Below are positions 7,734 to 14,189 of a stretch of 64,000 nucleotides of DNA, one piece after another; position 1 is the stretch's first letter; every line of letters begins with the position of its first letter. The notes below the pieces were generated by a model that did no database searches, had not been told where the DNA came from, and saw only the letters and a list, made by a program, of their open reading frames with translations. The stretch comes from a virus. The stretch is taken from positions 34,586-98,585 of IMG/VR virus record IMGVR_UViG_3300035680_000866. One strand, given 5' to 3'. Both the position numbers and the translations under genes were made by a program.

Positions 7734-8123
7734 TCGACGCATGTTGGCAATGGCCACAGCTTCCTCATCGCTAAAAATAGGCACAGCATTGCTCTTATGC
7801 ATAGTACCGATACCTTTAATTTTAGTGCCTGTATAGACCTTAGCTGGTGCCAGTGCGGCAACGCCTGCTCCGGAATTTAAACTTTTGATGTGATGAGTAT
7901 TTGTCCTACCAACAGGTGTCGGTAATGAATATGACAATGTCTCTGCACTCATTGCTCGTTTACGCTTTTTGTCCTCTGCCTCTACTCCCCATTTCTTTTG
8001 GAGGGTGTTCCATTGCTCATCGAGCTCACGTGCCTTACGTGCTTCTTCAGCATTACGGAATTTGACTTTGCCCTTCTTCTTGCCGTTAAGACTAAGGCTA
8101 GGGTGATGCAGATGCATTGACAT
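7731..8123 (-). CDS. Conserved T4-like phage protein (130 aa)
   Basis: A highly basic N-terminal half with a K/R/E-rich helix (RNAEEARKARELDEQWNTLQ) and a conserved C-terminal block ending GTMHKSNAVPIFS...AVAIANMRR. That C-terminal motif is typical of a small protein found across T4-like phages of aquatic bacteria. Function unknown. Start and stop overlap with neighbours (TAATG at 8123), indicating an operon. Confidence 0.65.
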   Translation of the reverse strand: MSMHLHHPSLSLNGKKKGKVKFRNAEEARKARELDEQWNTLQKKWGVEAEDKKRKRAMSAETLSYSLPTPVGRTNTHHIKSLNSGAGVAALAPAKVYTGTKIKGIGTMHKSNAVPIFSDEEAVAIANMRR

Positions 8124-8455
8124 TATGCAAGCTCAGTTTGAGGGAAGTTGATAGGATTGGCAGTATTTGATGCATGTGACTCAAATGTCTTTTGAACCTT
8201 GCTAGGGATACCTGTAAATCGTGCTACAGTACCATTGGGATTAATTTTAAGCGAACCGGCTACTACCCAAATTTGTTTGCCAGCTGGGTCAATACCTGCT
8301 AACTTTCGTACTACACCGTTAATCAATCCAGTTGCGGTATCCTTGCCTCTGTTCCATTGATATGTAGTATCTTTATTAAACCAAATCTGTTCATCTTTAG
8401 ATTGGGCAATGCACCAAAGTTTCAATTGTGTAAGTGTATGTTCAGCATTATTCAT
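8123..8455 (-). CDS. Hypothetical protein (110 aa)
   Basis: First gene of the operon leading to clpX and bS21. The RBS AGGAGG is 5 nt upstream of ATG. The protein is soluble with a beta-rich centre (GKQIWVVAGSLKINPNGTVARF). No recognised family. Confidence 0.65.
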   Translation of the reverse strand: MNNAEHTLTQLKLWCIAQSKDEQIWFNKDTTYQWNRGKDTATGLINGVVRKLAGIDPAGKQIWVVAGSLKINPNGTVARFTGIPSKVQKTFESHASNTANPINFPQTELA

Positions 8456-8486
8456 AGAACCTCCTAATGTGTATGTCTATGCACTA

Positions 8487-8515
8487 CTATACAACAAAAC
8501 TGGTTTTATTGCAAC
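8487..8515 (-). promoter_or_regulatory. Sigma70 promoter of the clpX-bS21 operon
   Basis: TTGCAA (8510-8515), a 17-bp spacer and TATAGT (8487-8492), followed by a ~30-nt leader and a strong RBS (AGGAGG). Confidence 0.75.
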
Positions 8516-8524
8516 CGAAAATTT

Positions 8525-8551
8525 TACCAAAAGAAAAGCACCCGAAGGTGC
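8525..8551 (-). terminator. Rho-independent terminator of pstS
   Basis: Minus-strand GCACC-TTCG-GGTGC (8538-8551) followed by TTTTCTTTT. Confidence 0.8.
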
Positions 8552-8598
8552 CAGTGCTGACTACTTATCACATTATACGCCGTCAGCCGGCGAGTATC

Positions 8599-9603
8599 TT
8601 ATTTGATCTGTGTCCAAACACGTTCACGGATCTGCTTTGTCAAGCTGTCAGGCAATGCCACATAGTCTAGGTCGGCAGCATCTTTCTTACCATTCTTGAA
8701 TGCCCAATCAAAGAACTTTAATACTTCGTCACTAGTAGCTTTGTTAGCAGGAGTTTTGTACATGATGATAAAACTTGCTGAACTCACTGGCCATGCATTG
8801 GGATTCTTTTGATCCACGATGCTAAGTCCCATACCTGGAACACTGAACCAATCAGCACCATCTGCTGCGGCAGCAAATGTCAAGTCGTCCGGGCTTACAT
8901 ACTTGCCACTCTTGTTTTGTAGTTGCAGGAATGTCATGTTGTTTTTCTTAACATAAGCATACTCTACATAACCAATTGAACCTTTGATTCTGTTCACATT
9001 GGCAGCAACACCTTCATTGCCCTTGCCACCTACTGAAGTGGCTGCTGGCCACTTGACTGCGGCGCCACGACCCACACGTTGTAGCCACTCAGGGCTTACT
9101 GTGGCCAAGTAATCGGTCCAGTTGAATGTTGTACCTGAACCATCAGCACGATGAACAATGGTGATGTTCTCGTTAGGTAGGTTCTTGCCTGGATTTAATG
9201 CAGCCAGTTTAGGGTCATTCCACTTGGTGATGTTGCCCATAAACACTTCAGCCATAACTGGACCAGTGATGCGTAGTTCTCCGGGTTTGAATCCGTCTAA
9301 GTTTACCACAGGAACTGTGCCGCCAATGATAGCAGGAAATTGAACCTGTCCGTTCTTGTCCAAGTTCTCACCGCTTACCGGAGCATCTGTTGCACCAAAG
9401 TCAACGGTCTTTGCATTGATTTGACGAATGCCACCCGAACTTCCGATGCTTTGATAGTTCATGCCTGTACCTGTGGCTTTTTTGTAGCCTTCAGCCCACT
9501 TGGCATAGATTGGGAATGGGAAGGTAGCTCCGGCACCTGTAATGTCTGCGGCTTGTGCTGACACTGCTACGGCTGCAAATAGAATAGCAAATAATTTTTT
9601 CAC
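8599..9603 (-). CDS. pstS: Periplasmic phosphate-binding protein PstS (334 aa)
   Basis: A Sec signal peptide (MKKLFAILFAAVAVSAQA|A) is followed by the PstS signature ADITGAGATFPFPIYAKWAE, the phosphate-site segment SIGSSGGIRQI, and FGATDAPV. HRADGSGTTFNWTDYL is the second phosphate-binding loop. PstS captures phosphate in the periplasm for the PstCAB importer, here presumably that of the host. The start is the GTG at 9603: it has the RBS AAGGAGA, and the signal peptide begins there. A longer ATG reading to 9645 would run into the Pho-like repeats. It is a known auxiliary metabolic gene in marine T4-like phages. Confidence 0.96.
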   Translation of the reverse strand: MKKLFAILFAAVAVSAQAADITGAGATFPFPIYAKWAEGYKKATGTGMNYQSIGSSGGIRQINAKTVDFGATDAPVSGENLDKNGQVQFPAIIGGTVPVVNLDGFKPGELRITGPVMAEVFMGNITKWNDPKLAALNPGKNLPNENITIVHRADGSGTTFNWTDYLATVSPEWLQRVGRGAAVKWPAATSVGGKGNEGVAANVNRIKGSIGYVEYAYVKKNNMTFLQLQNKSGKYVSPDDLTFAAAADGADWFSVPGMGLSIVDQKNPNAWPVSSASFIIMYKTPANKATSDEVLKFFDWAFKNGKKDAADLDYVALPDSLTKQIRERVWTQIK

Positions 9604-9638
9604 TGTAAGTCTCCTTGTGTTTGTGATATTAATATTTA

Positions 9639-9667
9639 AACACAAAACGATTACAATATGATTACAA
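9639..9667 (-). promoter_or_regulatory. Pho-box-like direct repeat array upstream of pstS
   Basis: Three 7-bp units at exact 11-bp spacing on the minus strand: TTGTAAT (9661-9667), TTGTAAT (9650-9656), TTGTGTT (9639-9645). PhoB sites are 11-bp direct repeats beginning CTGT(C/A)A, so this is a good candidate for host PhoB control of the phage gene. A TAATAT -10-like hexamer lies just downstream. Confidence 0.7.
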
Positions 9668-9680
9668 TTTTAAGAAATTT

Positions 9681-9710
9681 TTGCCAAAAAGAAACCCGCC
9701 GAAGCGGGTT
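9681..9710 (-). terminator. Rho-independent terminator of the tmRNA gene
   Basis: AACCCGC-TTCG-GCGGGTT (9693-9710) followed by TCTTTTT on the minus strand. Confidence 0.85.
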
Positions 9711-10130
9711 CTGCTATTTTGGGTGACAAGGTATAACTACCTCGTGGAGATCACGCTGCTAGGCGGTCTTCTCCAAAGTATGCATCGTTTGCATTTAGGT
9801 TTTTTGCTTCTGCGACCGGGTCACCCCAATCCTAACGGCTTCTACATTGCCGGACTGTCCATTTCAATACTCTTGACCCAATCGATCCTGTGTCAGGCCC
9901 ATTATAAAACATACTCACCCGAATGGACATTGTCACCTCCGCCTACTGTCGGAAATATGTTTTATGGTGGACCTGGCGGGCACTGCCCCCGCGTCTTGAA
10001 TCCTTTTCTGTCTACTTCATACAGTCTTAACTTTTAACAGACTTCCCAGGGTGTGTTTGGCCTCTGCTAAGCCTGCAGGAATCTCACCTACTGCATATCT
10101 GCTACGCAAACTTGCCCCTGCGAAAGTCTA
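9711..10130 (-). ncRNA. ssrA: Circularly permuted, two-piece tmRNA
   Basis: Acceptor piece first (about 10130-9965): it ends in a T-arm GCGGG-GGCAGTG-CCCGC, acceptor strand CAGGTCC, discriminator A and encoded CCA (9965-9967). A 64-nt spacer (9964-9901), bounded by the 9-bp inverted repeat TAAAACATA/TATGTTTTA, is presumably excised. The coding piece starts GGGCCTG (9900-9894), which pairs fully with CAGGTCC, followed by a tmRNA-like D region (ACAGGATCGATTGGGTC). The tag frame (9813-9754, stop 9751-9753) begins after GGTC with resume codon GCA and encodes AEAKNLNANDAYFGEDRLAA. tmRNA rescues stalled ribosomes and tags products for ClpXP. Permuted order occurs in alpha-, some beta-proteobacteria and cyanobacteria. 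The T-loop lacks TTCGANT. Confidence 0.93.
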
Positions 10131-10136
10131 TTATTT

Positions 10137-10166
10137 ATTATACAACAGGATTGCCTTGACTGTCAA
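10137..10166 (-). promoter_or_regulatory. Sigma70 promoter of the tmRNA, with late-box overlap
   Basis: TTGACA (10161-10166), an 18-bp spacer and TATAAT (10137-10142), located in the 3' end of the upstream gene. The -10 reads on as TATAATAAATA, which also contains the late-type TAAATA. Confidence 0.8.
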
Positions 10167-10629
10167 GTTCCATCCAAGTATGATCACCCATATATTTTAC
10201 GTGAGCAATATATTCATAATCTTCAGGAGCACTACTTGACCATCCATCCGGTCCCTGAAACACTAACAATGTTTTTGATTTCCTCTTGTCCCAAGTTAAC
10301 CAGTATGATTGTCCTAGCACAGGGCTGAATTGATATTCAGCGGCATGTACTGCGTCAGTTATTTCTAACCGTCGTTTGATCTGCTGGGCTTGTGTTTCAA
10401 GTACAGATACTAACTGCATAATCCGATCATATTCTTGCTGGGCATATATCCTAGCATGGTTGATCATGATATCTTTTTGCTTAGTTACGGGAACTAGGTC
10501 AAATTTGATACCGCCTGCTTCTGTGGGATATTCACTGACGTTTCTATTGAAGAACGGAATTAACGAACCAGTAGATGTAGAATCATAACTGGTTCTTCCT
10601 TTGGCAAGATTTGAACGTTCATCAGCCAA
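10138..10629 (-). CDS. DUF2452-like phage protein (163 aa)
   Basis: A helical middle (about 50-92) is flanked by a beta-rich C-terminal half (GQSYWLTWDKRKSKTLLVF, EYIAHVKYMGDHTWMEL). The layout resembles DUF2452, a conserved family of unknown function seen in some T4-like phages; this is from memory. The stop codon overlaps the -10 region of the tmRNA promoter. It overlaps the upstream small gene by 8 nt. Confidence 0.55.
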   Translation of the reverse strand: MADERSNLAKGRTSYDSTSTGSLIPFFNRNVSEYPTEAGGIKFDLVPVTKQKDIMINHARIYAQQEYDRIMQLVSVLETQAQQIKRRLEITDAVHAAEYQFSPVLGQSYWLTWDKRKSKTLLVFQGPDGWSSSAPEDYEYIAHVKYMGDHTWMELDSQGNPVV

Positions 10630-10768
10630 TTCGGGTCCAGTTTAACACGTTACCTGAACCGTACTGTGCTTCTGCAAGCATCTTGGCCTGCAGGTCATCG
10701 TTAGCATTTACGCGAACGTGTGCGGTTTGATATGCGTTAAGTCGGATCCAAACTTCGTATGTGTACAT
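10622..10768 (-). CDS. Small hypothetical protein (48 aa)
   Basis: The ATG at 10768 (MYTYEVWIRLN) lies 1 nt after the csp stop, so I prefer it over a longer reading overlapping csp. Beta-alpha-beta pattern: YEVWIRLNAYQTAHVRVNA, then a helix, then a GNVLNWTRIG end. Similar short proteins accompany T4-like phage gene clusters; function unknown. Confidence 0.55.
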   Translation of the reverse strand: MYTYEVWIRLNAYQTAHVRVNANDDLQAKMLAEAQYGSGNVLNWTRIG

Positions 10769-10769
10769 T

Positions 10770-10979
10770 TTAAACTTTCTTAGTTGATCGAATATTTTGA
10801 GCTTGCTTACCTTTGTCACCTTCAGTTAGATCAAATTCTACTTCTTGTCCAACTGCCAGTGTCTTATATCCTTCCATTTGGATTTGACTAAAGTGTGCAA
10901 ACACATCATCAGTTGTACCATCTGGAACGATAAATCCAAAACCTTTTGAATTATTAAACCATTTAACTTTTCCCTGCAT
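10770..10979 (-). CDS. Cold-shock (CspA-family) RNA-binding protein (69 aa)
   Basis: Complete cold-shock domain: [20 protein letters not shown] contains RNP1 (KGFGFI), followed by RNP2 (DVFAHF). The length equals that of E. coli CspA. These OB-fold proteins bind single-stranded RNA/DNA and melt mRNA structure. Driven by a perfect sigma70 promoter, so probably expressed early. With bS21, IF-1 and tmRNA it forms part of a translation-directed gene set. Confidence 0.95.
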   Translation of the reverse strand: MQGKVKWFNNSKGFGFIVPDGTTDDVFAHFSQIQMEGYKTLAVGQEVEFDLTEGDKGKQAQNIRSTKKV

Positions 10980-10999
10980 ACTGCTTCCTACTTGTTTAT

Positions 11000-11028
11000 A
11001 TTATACTGTGATTTTACCAGTTTGTCAA
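11000..11028 (-). promoter_or_regulatory. Perfect-consensus sigma70 promoter of the csp gene
   Basis: TTGACA (11023-11028), a 17-bp spacer and TATAAT (11000-11005), with a ~14-nt leader. Confidence 0.88.
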
Positions 11029-11032
11029 CCGA

Positions 11033-11860
11033 TTATTTGGTAATTCTCCAGCAACTTACCCAACTTGGATTACTTGCCGCTGTACCACCCGGGTATGAAA
11101 TTGTAACATCGCCATCATTTGGATTATTACTTGCTTTTGGACTTTGATTCCCGCCAACAAAAGTAAACTTTCCATTGTTAGCCGTGTAGACAAAGTTTAC
11201 GTGCCTATAACTCCAAAATGCAATATCACCTGGCTGTGCTTGATCTTTAGGTACCTGCACTGCACCCCAACGTTCGGGTGTGGTTGTTATTGCGGCTGCA
11301 CTTGCAGTCTGGACATATTTGTATCCTGAACACTTTAATCCAAAGTTTATGAAACCCATGCACCATGCAGTTTGATCACTGACCCACGGTCCTGAATTAG
11401 GGTATCCTAGATTGGACCATATACCTGTAATATTTTTATTACTAACGCCTCCGGCCTGACCAGTTTCTCTCCACATACCTCGACCTGCTTCTTCCATAGT
11501 GCGTTGCAAGAACGGAACGATATCGGATGCTGAAGTCGATGTGCTAACTGTACCTGTATTGAATGTTTGGTCTTCAATAGGTGCGTAATTTCCTTTTACT
11601 CCGTCAACTGCTGCCTCTGGAGTATAATATTGATTTTGTCCGGAAGGGTTTGCTATCTGCGCCGCAACAAGATCGTTTGTCTGAGTTGCAATAGCAACTT
11701 CTACATCAGGCGGAATTGTTATTGCACTAGATGCACTTACACCTGCAAAGGCAGAACTGCCCCCGGGTGCAAGCCACAAGGCGACAGGAACATTGTTTAC
11801 ATACACATTTCCGCTGCGATATACATCGCTAATTCTACCACCACCAGGAATATAAGGCAT
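11033..11860 (-). CDS. PAAR-like / CHAP- or NlpC-like peptidase virion protein (275 aa)
   Basis: The N-terminus (MPYIPGGGRISDVYRSGNVYVNNVPVALW) resembles a PAAR-type spike repeat, with VYVNNVPVA as its core. The C-terminal half looks like a cysteine peptidase of the CHAP/NlpC kind: catalytic Cys in TAWCMGFIN (about 170) and catalytic His in RHVNFVY (about 222), with the QPGDIAFWS motif between them. This fits a baseplate-spike or tail-lysin role that opens peptidoglycan during injection. Domain assignments rest on motifs only. Confidence 0.6.
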   Translation of the reverse strand: MPYIPGGGRISDVYRSGNVYVNNVPVALWLAPGGSSAFAGVSASSAITIPPDVEVAIATQTNDLVAAQIANPSGQNQYYTPEAAVDGVKGNYAPIEDQTFNTGTVSTSTSASDIVPFLQRTMEEAGRGMWRETGQAGGVSNKNITGIWSNLGYPNSGPWVSDQTAWCMGFINFGLKCSGYKYVQTASAAAITTTPERWGAVQVPKDQAQPGDIAFWSYRHVNFVYTANNGKFTFVGGNQSPKASNNPNDGDVTISYPGGTAASNPSWVSCWRITK

Positions 11861-11869
11861 AAGTTTAGT

Positions 11870-12337
11870 TTACAATGGAATAGCGGTACCGGTTATCTTA
11901 TACCAGTTACCGTTAAAATAAAATGCAGGCTTACTATTATCATTGGATACAGCACCTATCATACCGTTATCTGGATCAATGCTAATAGGGGTATCTACAA
12001 TGACAATGTTTTGAGTTACGGCTAATACTGCGCCCGAAGTGTTATTTTCTCTTAATTGGACGATGAAAAATTCTGGACCTTCAGGTGGTGTAGTAGTGTT
12101 TGTCGACATTGTTTTGGTAAAGGTAACTACACCGGATAATAAACTATCCGGTAATGTAATGTCTCCCCAAAGCCCAAAAACATCAGAAAAGTCTGTTGCA
12201 TTAGCAAATGTACTGGTTCCTGATTTAATAGTAACACCGTATGTACTAGTAGAACCGTCAGTTACATCAACCGTAAAAACAACACTGCCGCCTTCATCGA
12301 CTTCTATAATGTCCGGGGTAATAGAATATATCGCCAT
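11870..12337 (-). CDS. Calx-beta/Ig-like virion protein (155 aa)
   Basis: It opens with a Calx-beta-like pattern (VDEGGSVVFTVDVTDG, then VVTFTKTM and GPEFFIVQLREN), i.e. an all-beta adhesion-type domain. The C-terminal end carries the fibre-type phrase PAFYFNGNWYKITGT. Likely a small structural or fibre-associated protein, adjacent to the PAAR/peptidase gene. Confidence 0.55.
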   Translation of the reverse strand: MAIYSITPDIIEVDEGGSVVFTVDVTDGSTSTYGVTIKSGTSTFANATDFSDVFGLWGDITLPDSLLSGVVTFTKTMSTNTTTPPEGPEFFIVQLRENNTSGAVLAVTQNIVIVDTPISIDPDNGMIGAVSNDNSKPAFYFNGNWYKITGTAIPL

Positions 12338-12358
12338 ATTGATCTCTTAAACTAGTAT

Positions 12359-12646
12359 TTAAGCCATTGCTATACCAGTAGTACCTTGCATATATTGATC
12401 TGCGGCTTCCTTTTGACTAGGTACCATACAAAATACGTGTGCTTTTTGTAATGTGATTATATTTTTTGCACCCAAGAACAACCAAGGAATCATTCCTAAT
12501 CCTTGTGCATTCATAGTCAATGCTTTTGGTCTGTCTAATTTAATCTCAGTGGCTGTTTCGCCTTCAAAACGTGCGATAATTTCGTCACCGTTTAATAATT
12601 TAAGACTTACTACATCTCCTGTAGCGATTTGTTTTTCTAATAACAT
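12359..12646 (-). CDS. Sm/Hfq-fold-like small phage protein (95 aa)
   Basis: Residues about 9-45 (GDVVSLKLLNGDEIIARFEGE...EIKLDRPKALTM) resemble the Sm1 strand pattern of Lsm/Hfq-type barrels; a comparable short protein is widespread in T4-like phages of aquatic bacteria. An RNA-binding role would be speculative. Starts 4 nt after the upstream coiled-coil ORF. Confidence 0.5.
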   Translation of the reverse strand: MLLEKQIATGDVVSLKLLNGDEIIARFEGETATEIKLDRPKALTMNAQGLGMIPWLFLGAKNIITLQKAHVFCMVPSQKEAADQYMQGTTGIAMA

Positions 12647-12649
12647 GTT

Positions 12650-12808
12650 TTATCCTTTTCGTTGTGCTAAAATGTTTATGTCTTGTTTACGTCGGGCGTT
12701 TTCTCTTTCTATAAAAGAGACACGCTGATTTAATTCTTTAACCTGCTGAGTTAGCCTAGCAAGTTGCTGCTCAAGTGCAGCTATCTTTTGATCTTTAGGA
12801 TCCGTCAT
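12650..12808 (-). CDS. Small coiled-coil protein (52 aa)
   Basis: MTDPKDQKIAALEQQLARLT... with heptad spacing of L/V/I through residues 9-47, a single parallel coiled coil. It overlaps the upstream gene by 14 nt, with the purine-rich GAGAAGAAAG as RBS. Probably an oligomerisation or chaperone-like accessory protein of the neighbouring structural gene. Confidence 0.6.
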   Translation of the reverse strand: MTDPKDQKIAALEQQLARLTQQVKELNQRVSFIERENARRKQDINILAQRKG

Positions 12809-13241
12809 CTTTCTTCTCAGGTATCTCGCACAGTGCTTCTAGAGTTTTATAATGCTGGTATGCTTTCTGGAGTGCCTCAAAGTGCTCTAACTTGGCCGGA
12901 TCCGGAGTTAGGATAGCCAGTCTCTTTTCAATAGTAGTTAACAGTTCTCCAAGGCTTCGGCCCTTCCATTTAATGTCGCCATCAAACTTAGCATCGCTAG
13001 TAACGTGTAGCCCTGCGTGTGACATGCTTGCTACGCTGGAATTAGCAGTTGTAAAAACATAAGGGTTAGTTGCCCATGTTCCGTTACCCCCTGCTCCAGT
13101 AGATACATAATAAGATCCCGAAGCTCCTGTTGCACCAGTTGATGAAAAAGAGTAGTTCATCGTATTGCTAATGTCTATTGACATGGTATTGTCGAGTGGA
13201 TCATCTAAAGAGATGGATAGTTCATCATCACTATTAGCCAT
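12795..13241 (-). CDS. Conserved T4-like structural-type protein (148 aa)
   Basis: The low-complexity N-terminus includes GATGASGSYYVSTGAGGNGTW, a collagen-like and fibre-type segment. The C-terminal helical half (KWKGRSLGELLTTIEKRLA, TPDPAKLEHFEALQKAY) is typical of a conserved protein near T4-like structural genes. I infer a virion role. Overlaps the glutaredoxin gene by 8 nt. Confidence 0.55.
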   Translation of the reverse strand: MANSDDELSISLDDPLDNTMSIDISNTMNYSFSSTGATGASGSYYVSTGAGGNGTWATNPYVFTTANSSVASMSHAGLHVTSDAKFDGDIKWKGRSLGELLTTIEKRLAILTPDPAKLEHFEALQKAYQHYKTLEALCEIPEKKDDGS

Positions 13242-13458
13242 TTAGTTTTGCCTTTAGTTCGGTGAAGCCGCCAACTAGCTCCCCATCTAAAAAGATTTGG
13301 GGAACTGCTCTAGCTGTTGGTACAGCTTCTAATAATTCTTCTTTGGTATAACCATCACCTATTTTCTTTTCTTCAAAGGCAATGCCTTTCTGTTTTAGTA
13401 ATGCCTTTGCTTGATCGCAGTAGGGGCAATGGTACTTAGACCACACAATCGCTTTCAT
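13234..13458 (-). CDS. Glutaredoxin (74 aa)
   Basis: Dithiol active site CPYC at residues 11-14, cis-Pro motif VPQIF and a GG motif (LVGGFTELK) for glutathione binding. The full family length is present. It likely supplies electrons to the adjacent phage ribonucleotide reductase, as T4 NrdC does. Located at the 3' end of the nrdA-nrdB-iscU-iscA-grx run. Confidence 0.95.
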   Translation of the reverse strand: MKAIVWSKYHCPYCDQAKALLKQKGIAFEEKKIGDGYTKEELLEAVPTARAVPQIFLDGELVGGFTELKAKLNG

Positions 13459-13483
13459 TTTATATTTCCTTTAAACTGATAAT

Positions 13484-13810
13484 TCATACTCTAAAACTTT
13501 CACCGCATCCACATCGGTCACGTTCGTTAGGATTCTTAAATTCAAATCCTTCATTAAGTCCGTTGCGTACCCAGTGTACTTCCAATCCATTAACATACGG
13601 ATAAGATTTTCCATCTACCCAAACTTTAACACCGTTGCTTTCGTAGACAAATTGATCGCGAGTTACTGGAACATGATCTACAAATTCTAACGTATAAGCC
13701 AAGCCAGAACACCCTGTGGTTTTTACACCGATACGTATCCCTAGCCCTTTGCCTCTTCGTTCTAGATGTTTCTTAACTTTAGCGGCAGCTTGTTCCATTA
13801 ATGTTATCAT
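13484..13810 (-). CDS. iscA: A-type Fe-S carrier IscA (108 aa)
   Basis: The conserved cysteines are all present: Cys34 in [14 protein letters not shown] and the C-terminal pair in DRCGCGESF. Length and layout match IscA. These proteins accept Fe or Fe-S clusters from IscU and pass them to apo-enzymes. It starts directly at the iscU stop. Confidence 0.94.
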   Translation of the reverse strand: MITLMEQAAAKVKKHLERRGKGLGIRIGVKTTGCSGLAYTLEFVDHVPVTRDQFVYESNGVKVWVDGKSYPYVNGLEVHWVRNGLNEGFEFKNPNERDRCGCGESFRV

Positions 13811-14185
13811 TTAATGTTTTTTACGATAATCTTCAACAGCAGCTTTAATAGCATCTTCAGCCAATATACTGCAATGTATCTTAACGGGCGGTAGTGCTAA
13901 TTCTTCAGCAATCTGGCTATTACGAATGTTACTAGCATCATCCACATGCATTCCTTTAACCATCTCAGTGACAAGACTGGAGCTGGCGATTGCTGAACCA
14001 CATCCATATGTCTTGAAACGAGCATCTCTAATAATACCATTTTCATCTACCTTTATCTGTAATTTCATTACGTCACCGCAAGCAGGTGCACCGACCATGC
14101 CTGTACCTACAGTGTCGTCTATTTCAAACTTACCTACATTACGAGGGTTTTCGTAATGGTCAATTACTTTATTTGAGTATGCCAT
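13811..14185 (-). CDS. iscU: Fe-S cluster scaffold IscU (124 aa)
   Basis: The three cluster-binding cysteines are in canonical places (Cys36 in GAPACGDVM, Cys62 in YGCGSAIASSS, Cys105 in KIHCSILAEDA), with the Asp of ACGD. The LPPVK motif (98-102) recognised by the HscA chaperone is intact, so the protein can probably use host IscS and HscA/HscB. Start taken at ATG 14185 (MAYSNKVIDHYENPRNVG), the usual IscU N-terminus. No iscS in the window. Confidence 0.96.
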   Translation of the reverse strand: MAYSNKVIDHYENPRNVGKFEIDDTVGTGMVGAPACGDVMKLQIKVDENGIIRDARFKTYGCGSAIASSSLVTEMVKGMHVDDASNIRNSQIAEELALPPVKIHCSILAEDAIKAAVEDYRKKH

Positions 14186-14189
14186 AGTT

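Noticed and set aside
9604-9645. Longer ATG start for PstS
   Set aside because: The signal peptide and RBS both point to the GTG at 9603, and the extension lies in the Pho-like repeats.
9901-9906. TATAAT inside the tmRNA spacer as a promoter for the coding piece
   Set aside because: No -35 at suitable distance; it is part of the inverted repeat that flanks the spacer.
9681-10037. 118-aa open frame on the plus strand over the tmRNA locus
   Set aside because: It runs antisense through a clear permuted tmRNA and its terminator, has no RBS, and its protein has no sensible pattern.
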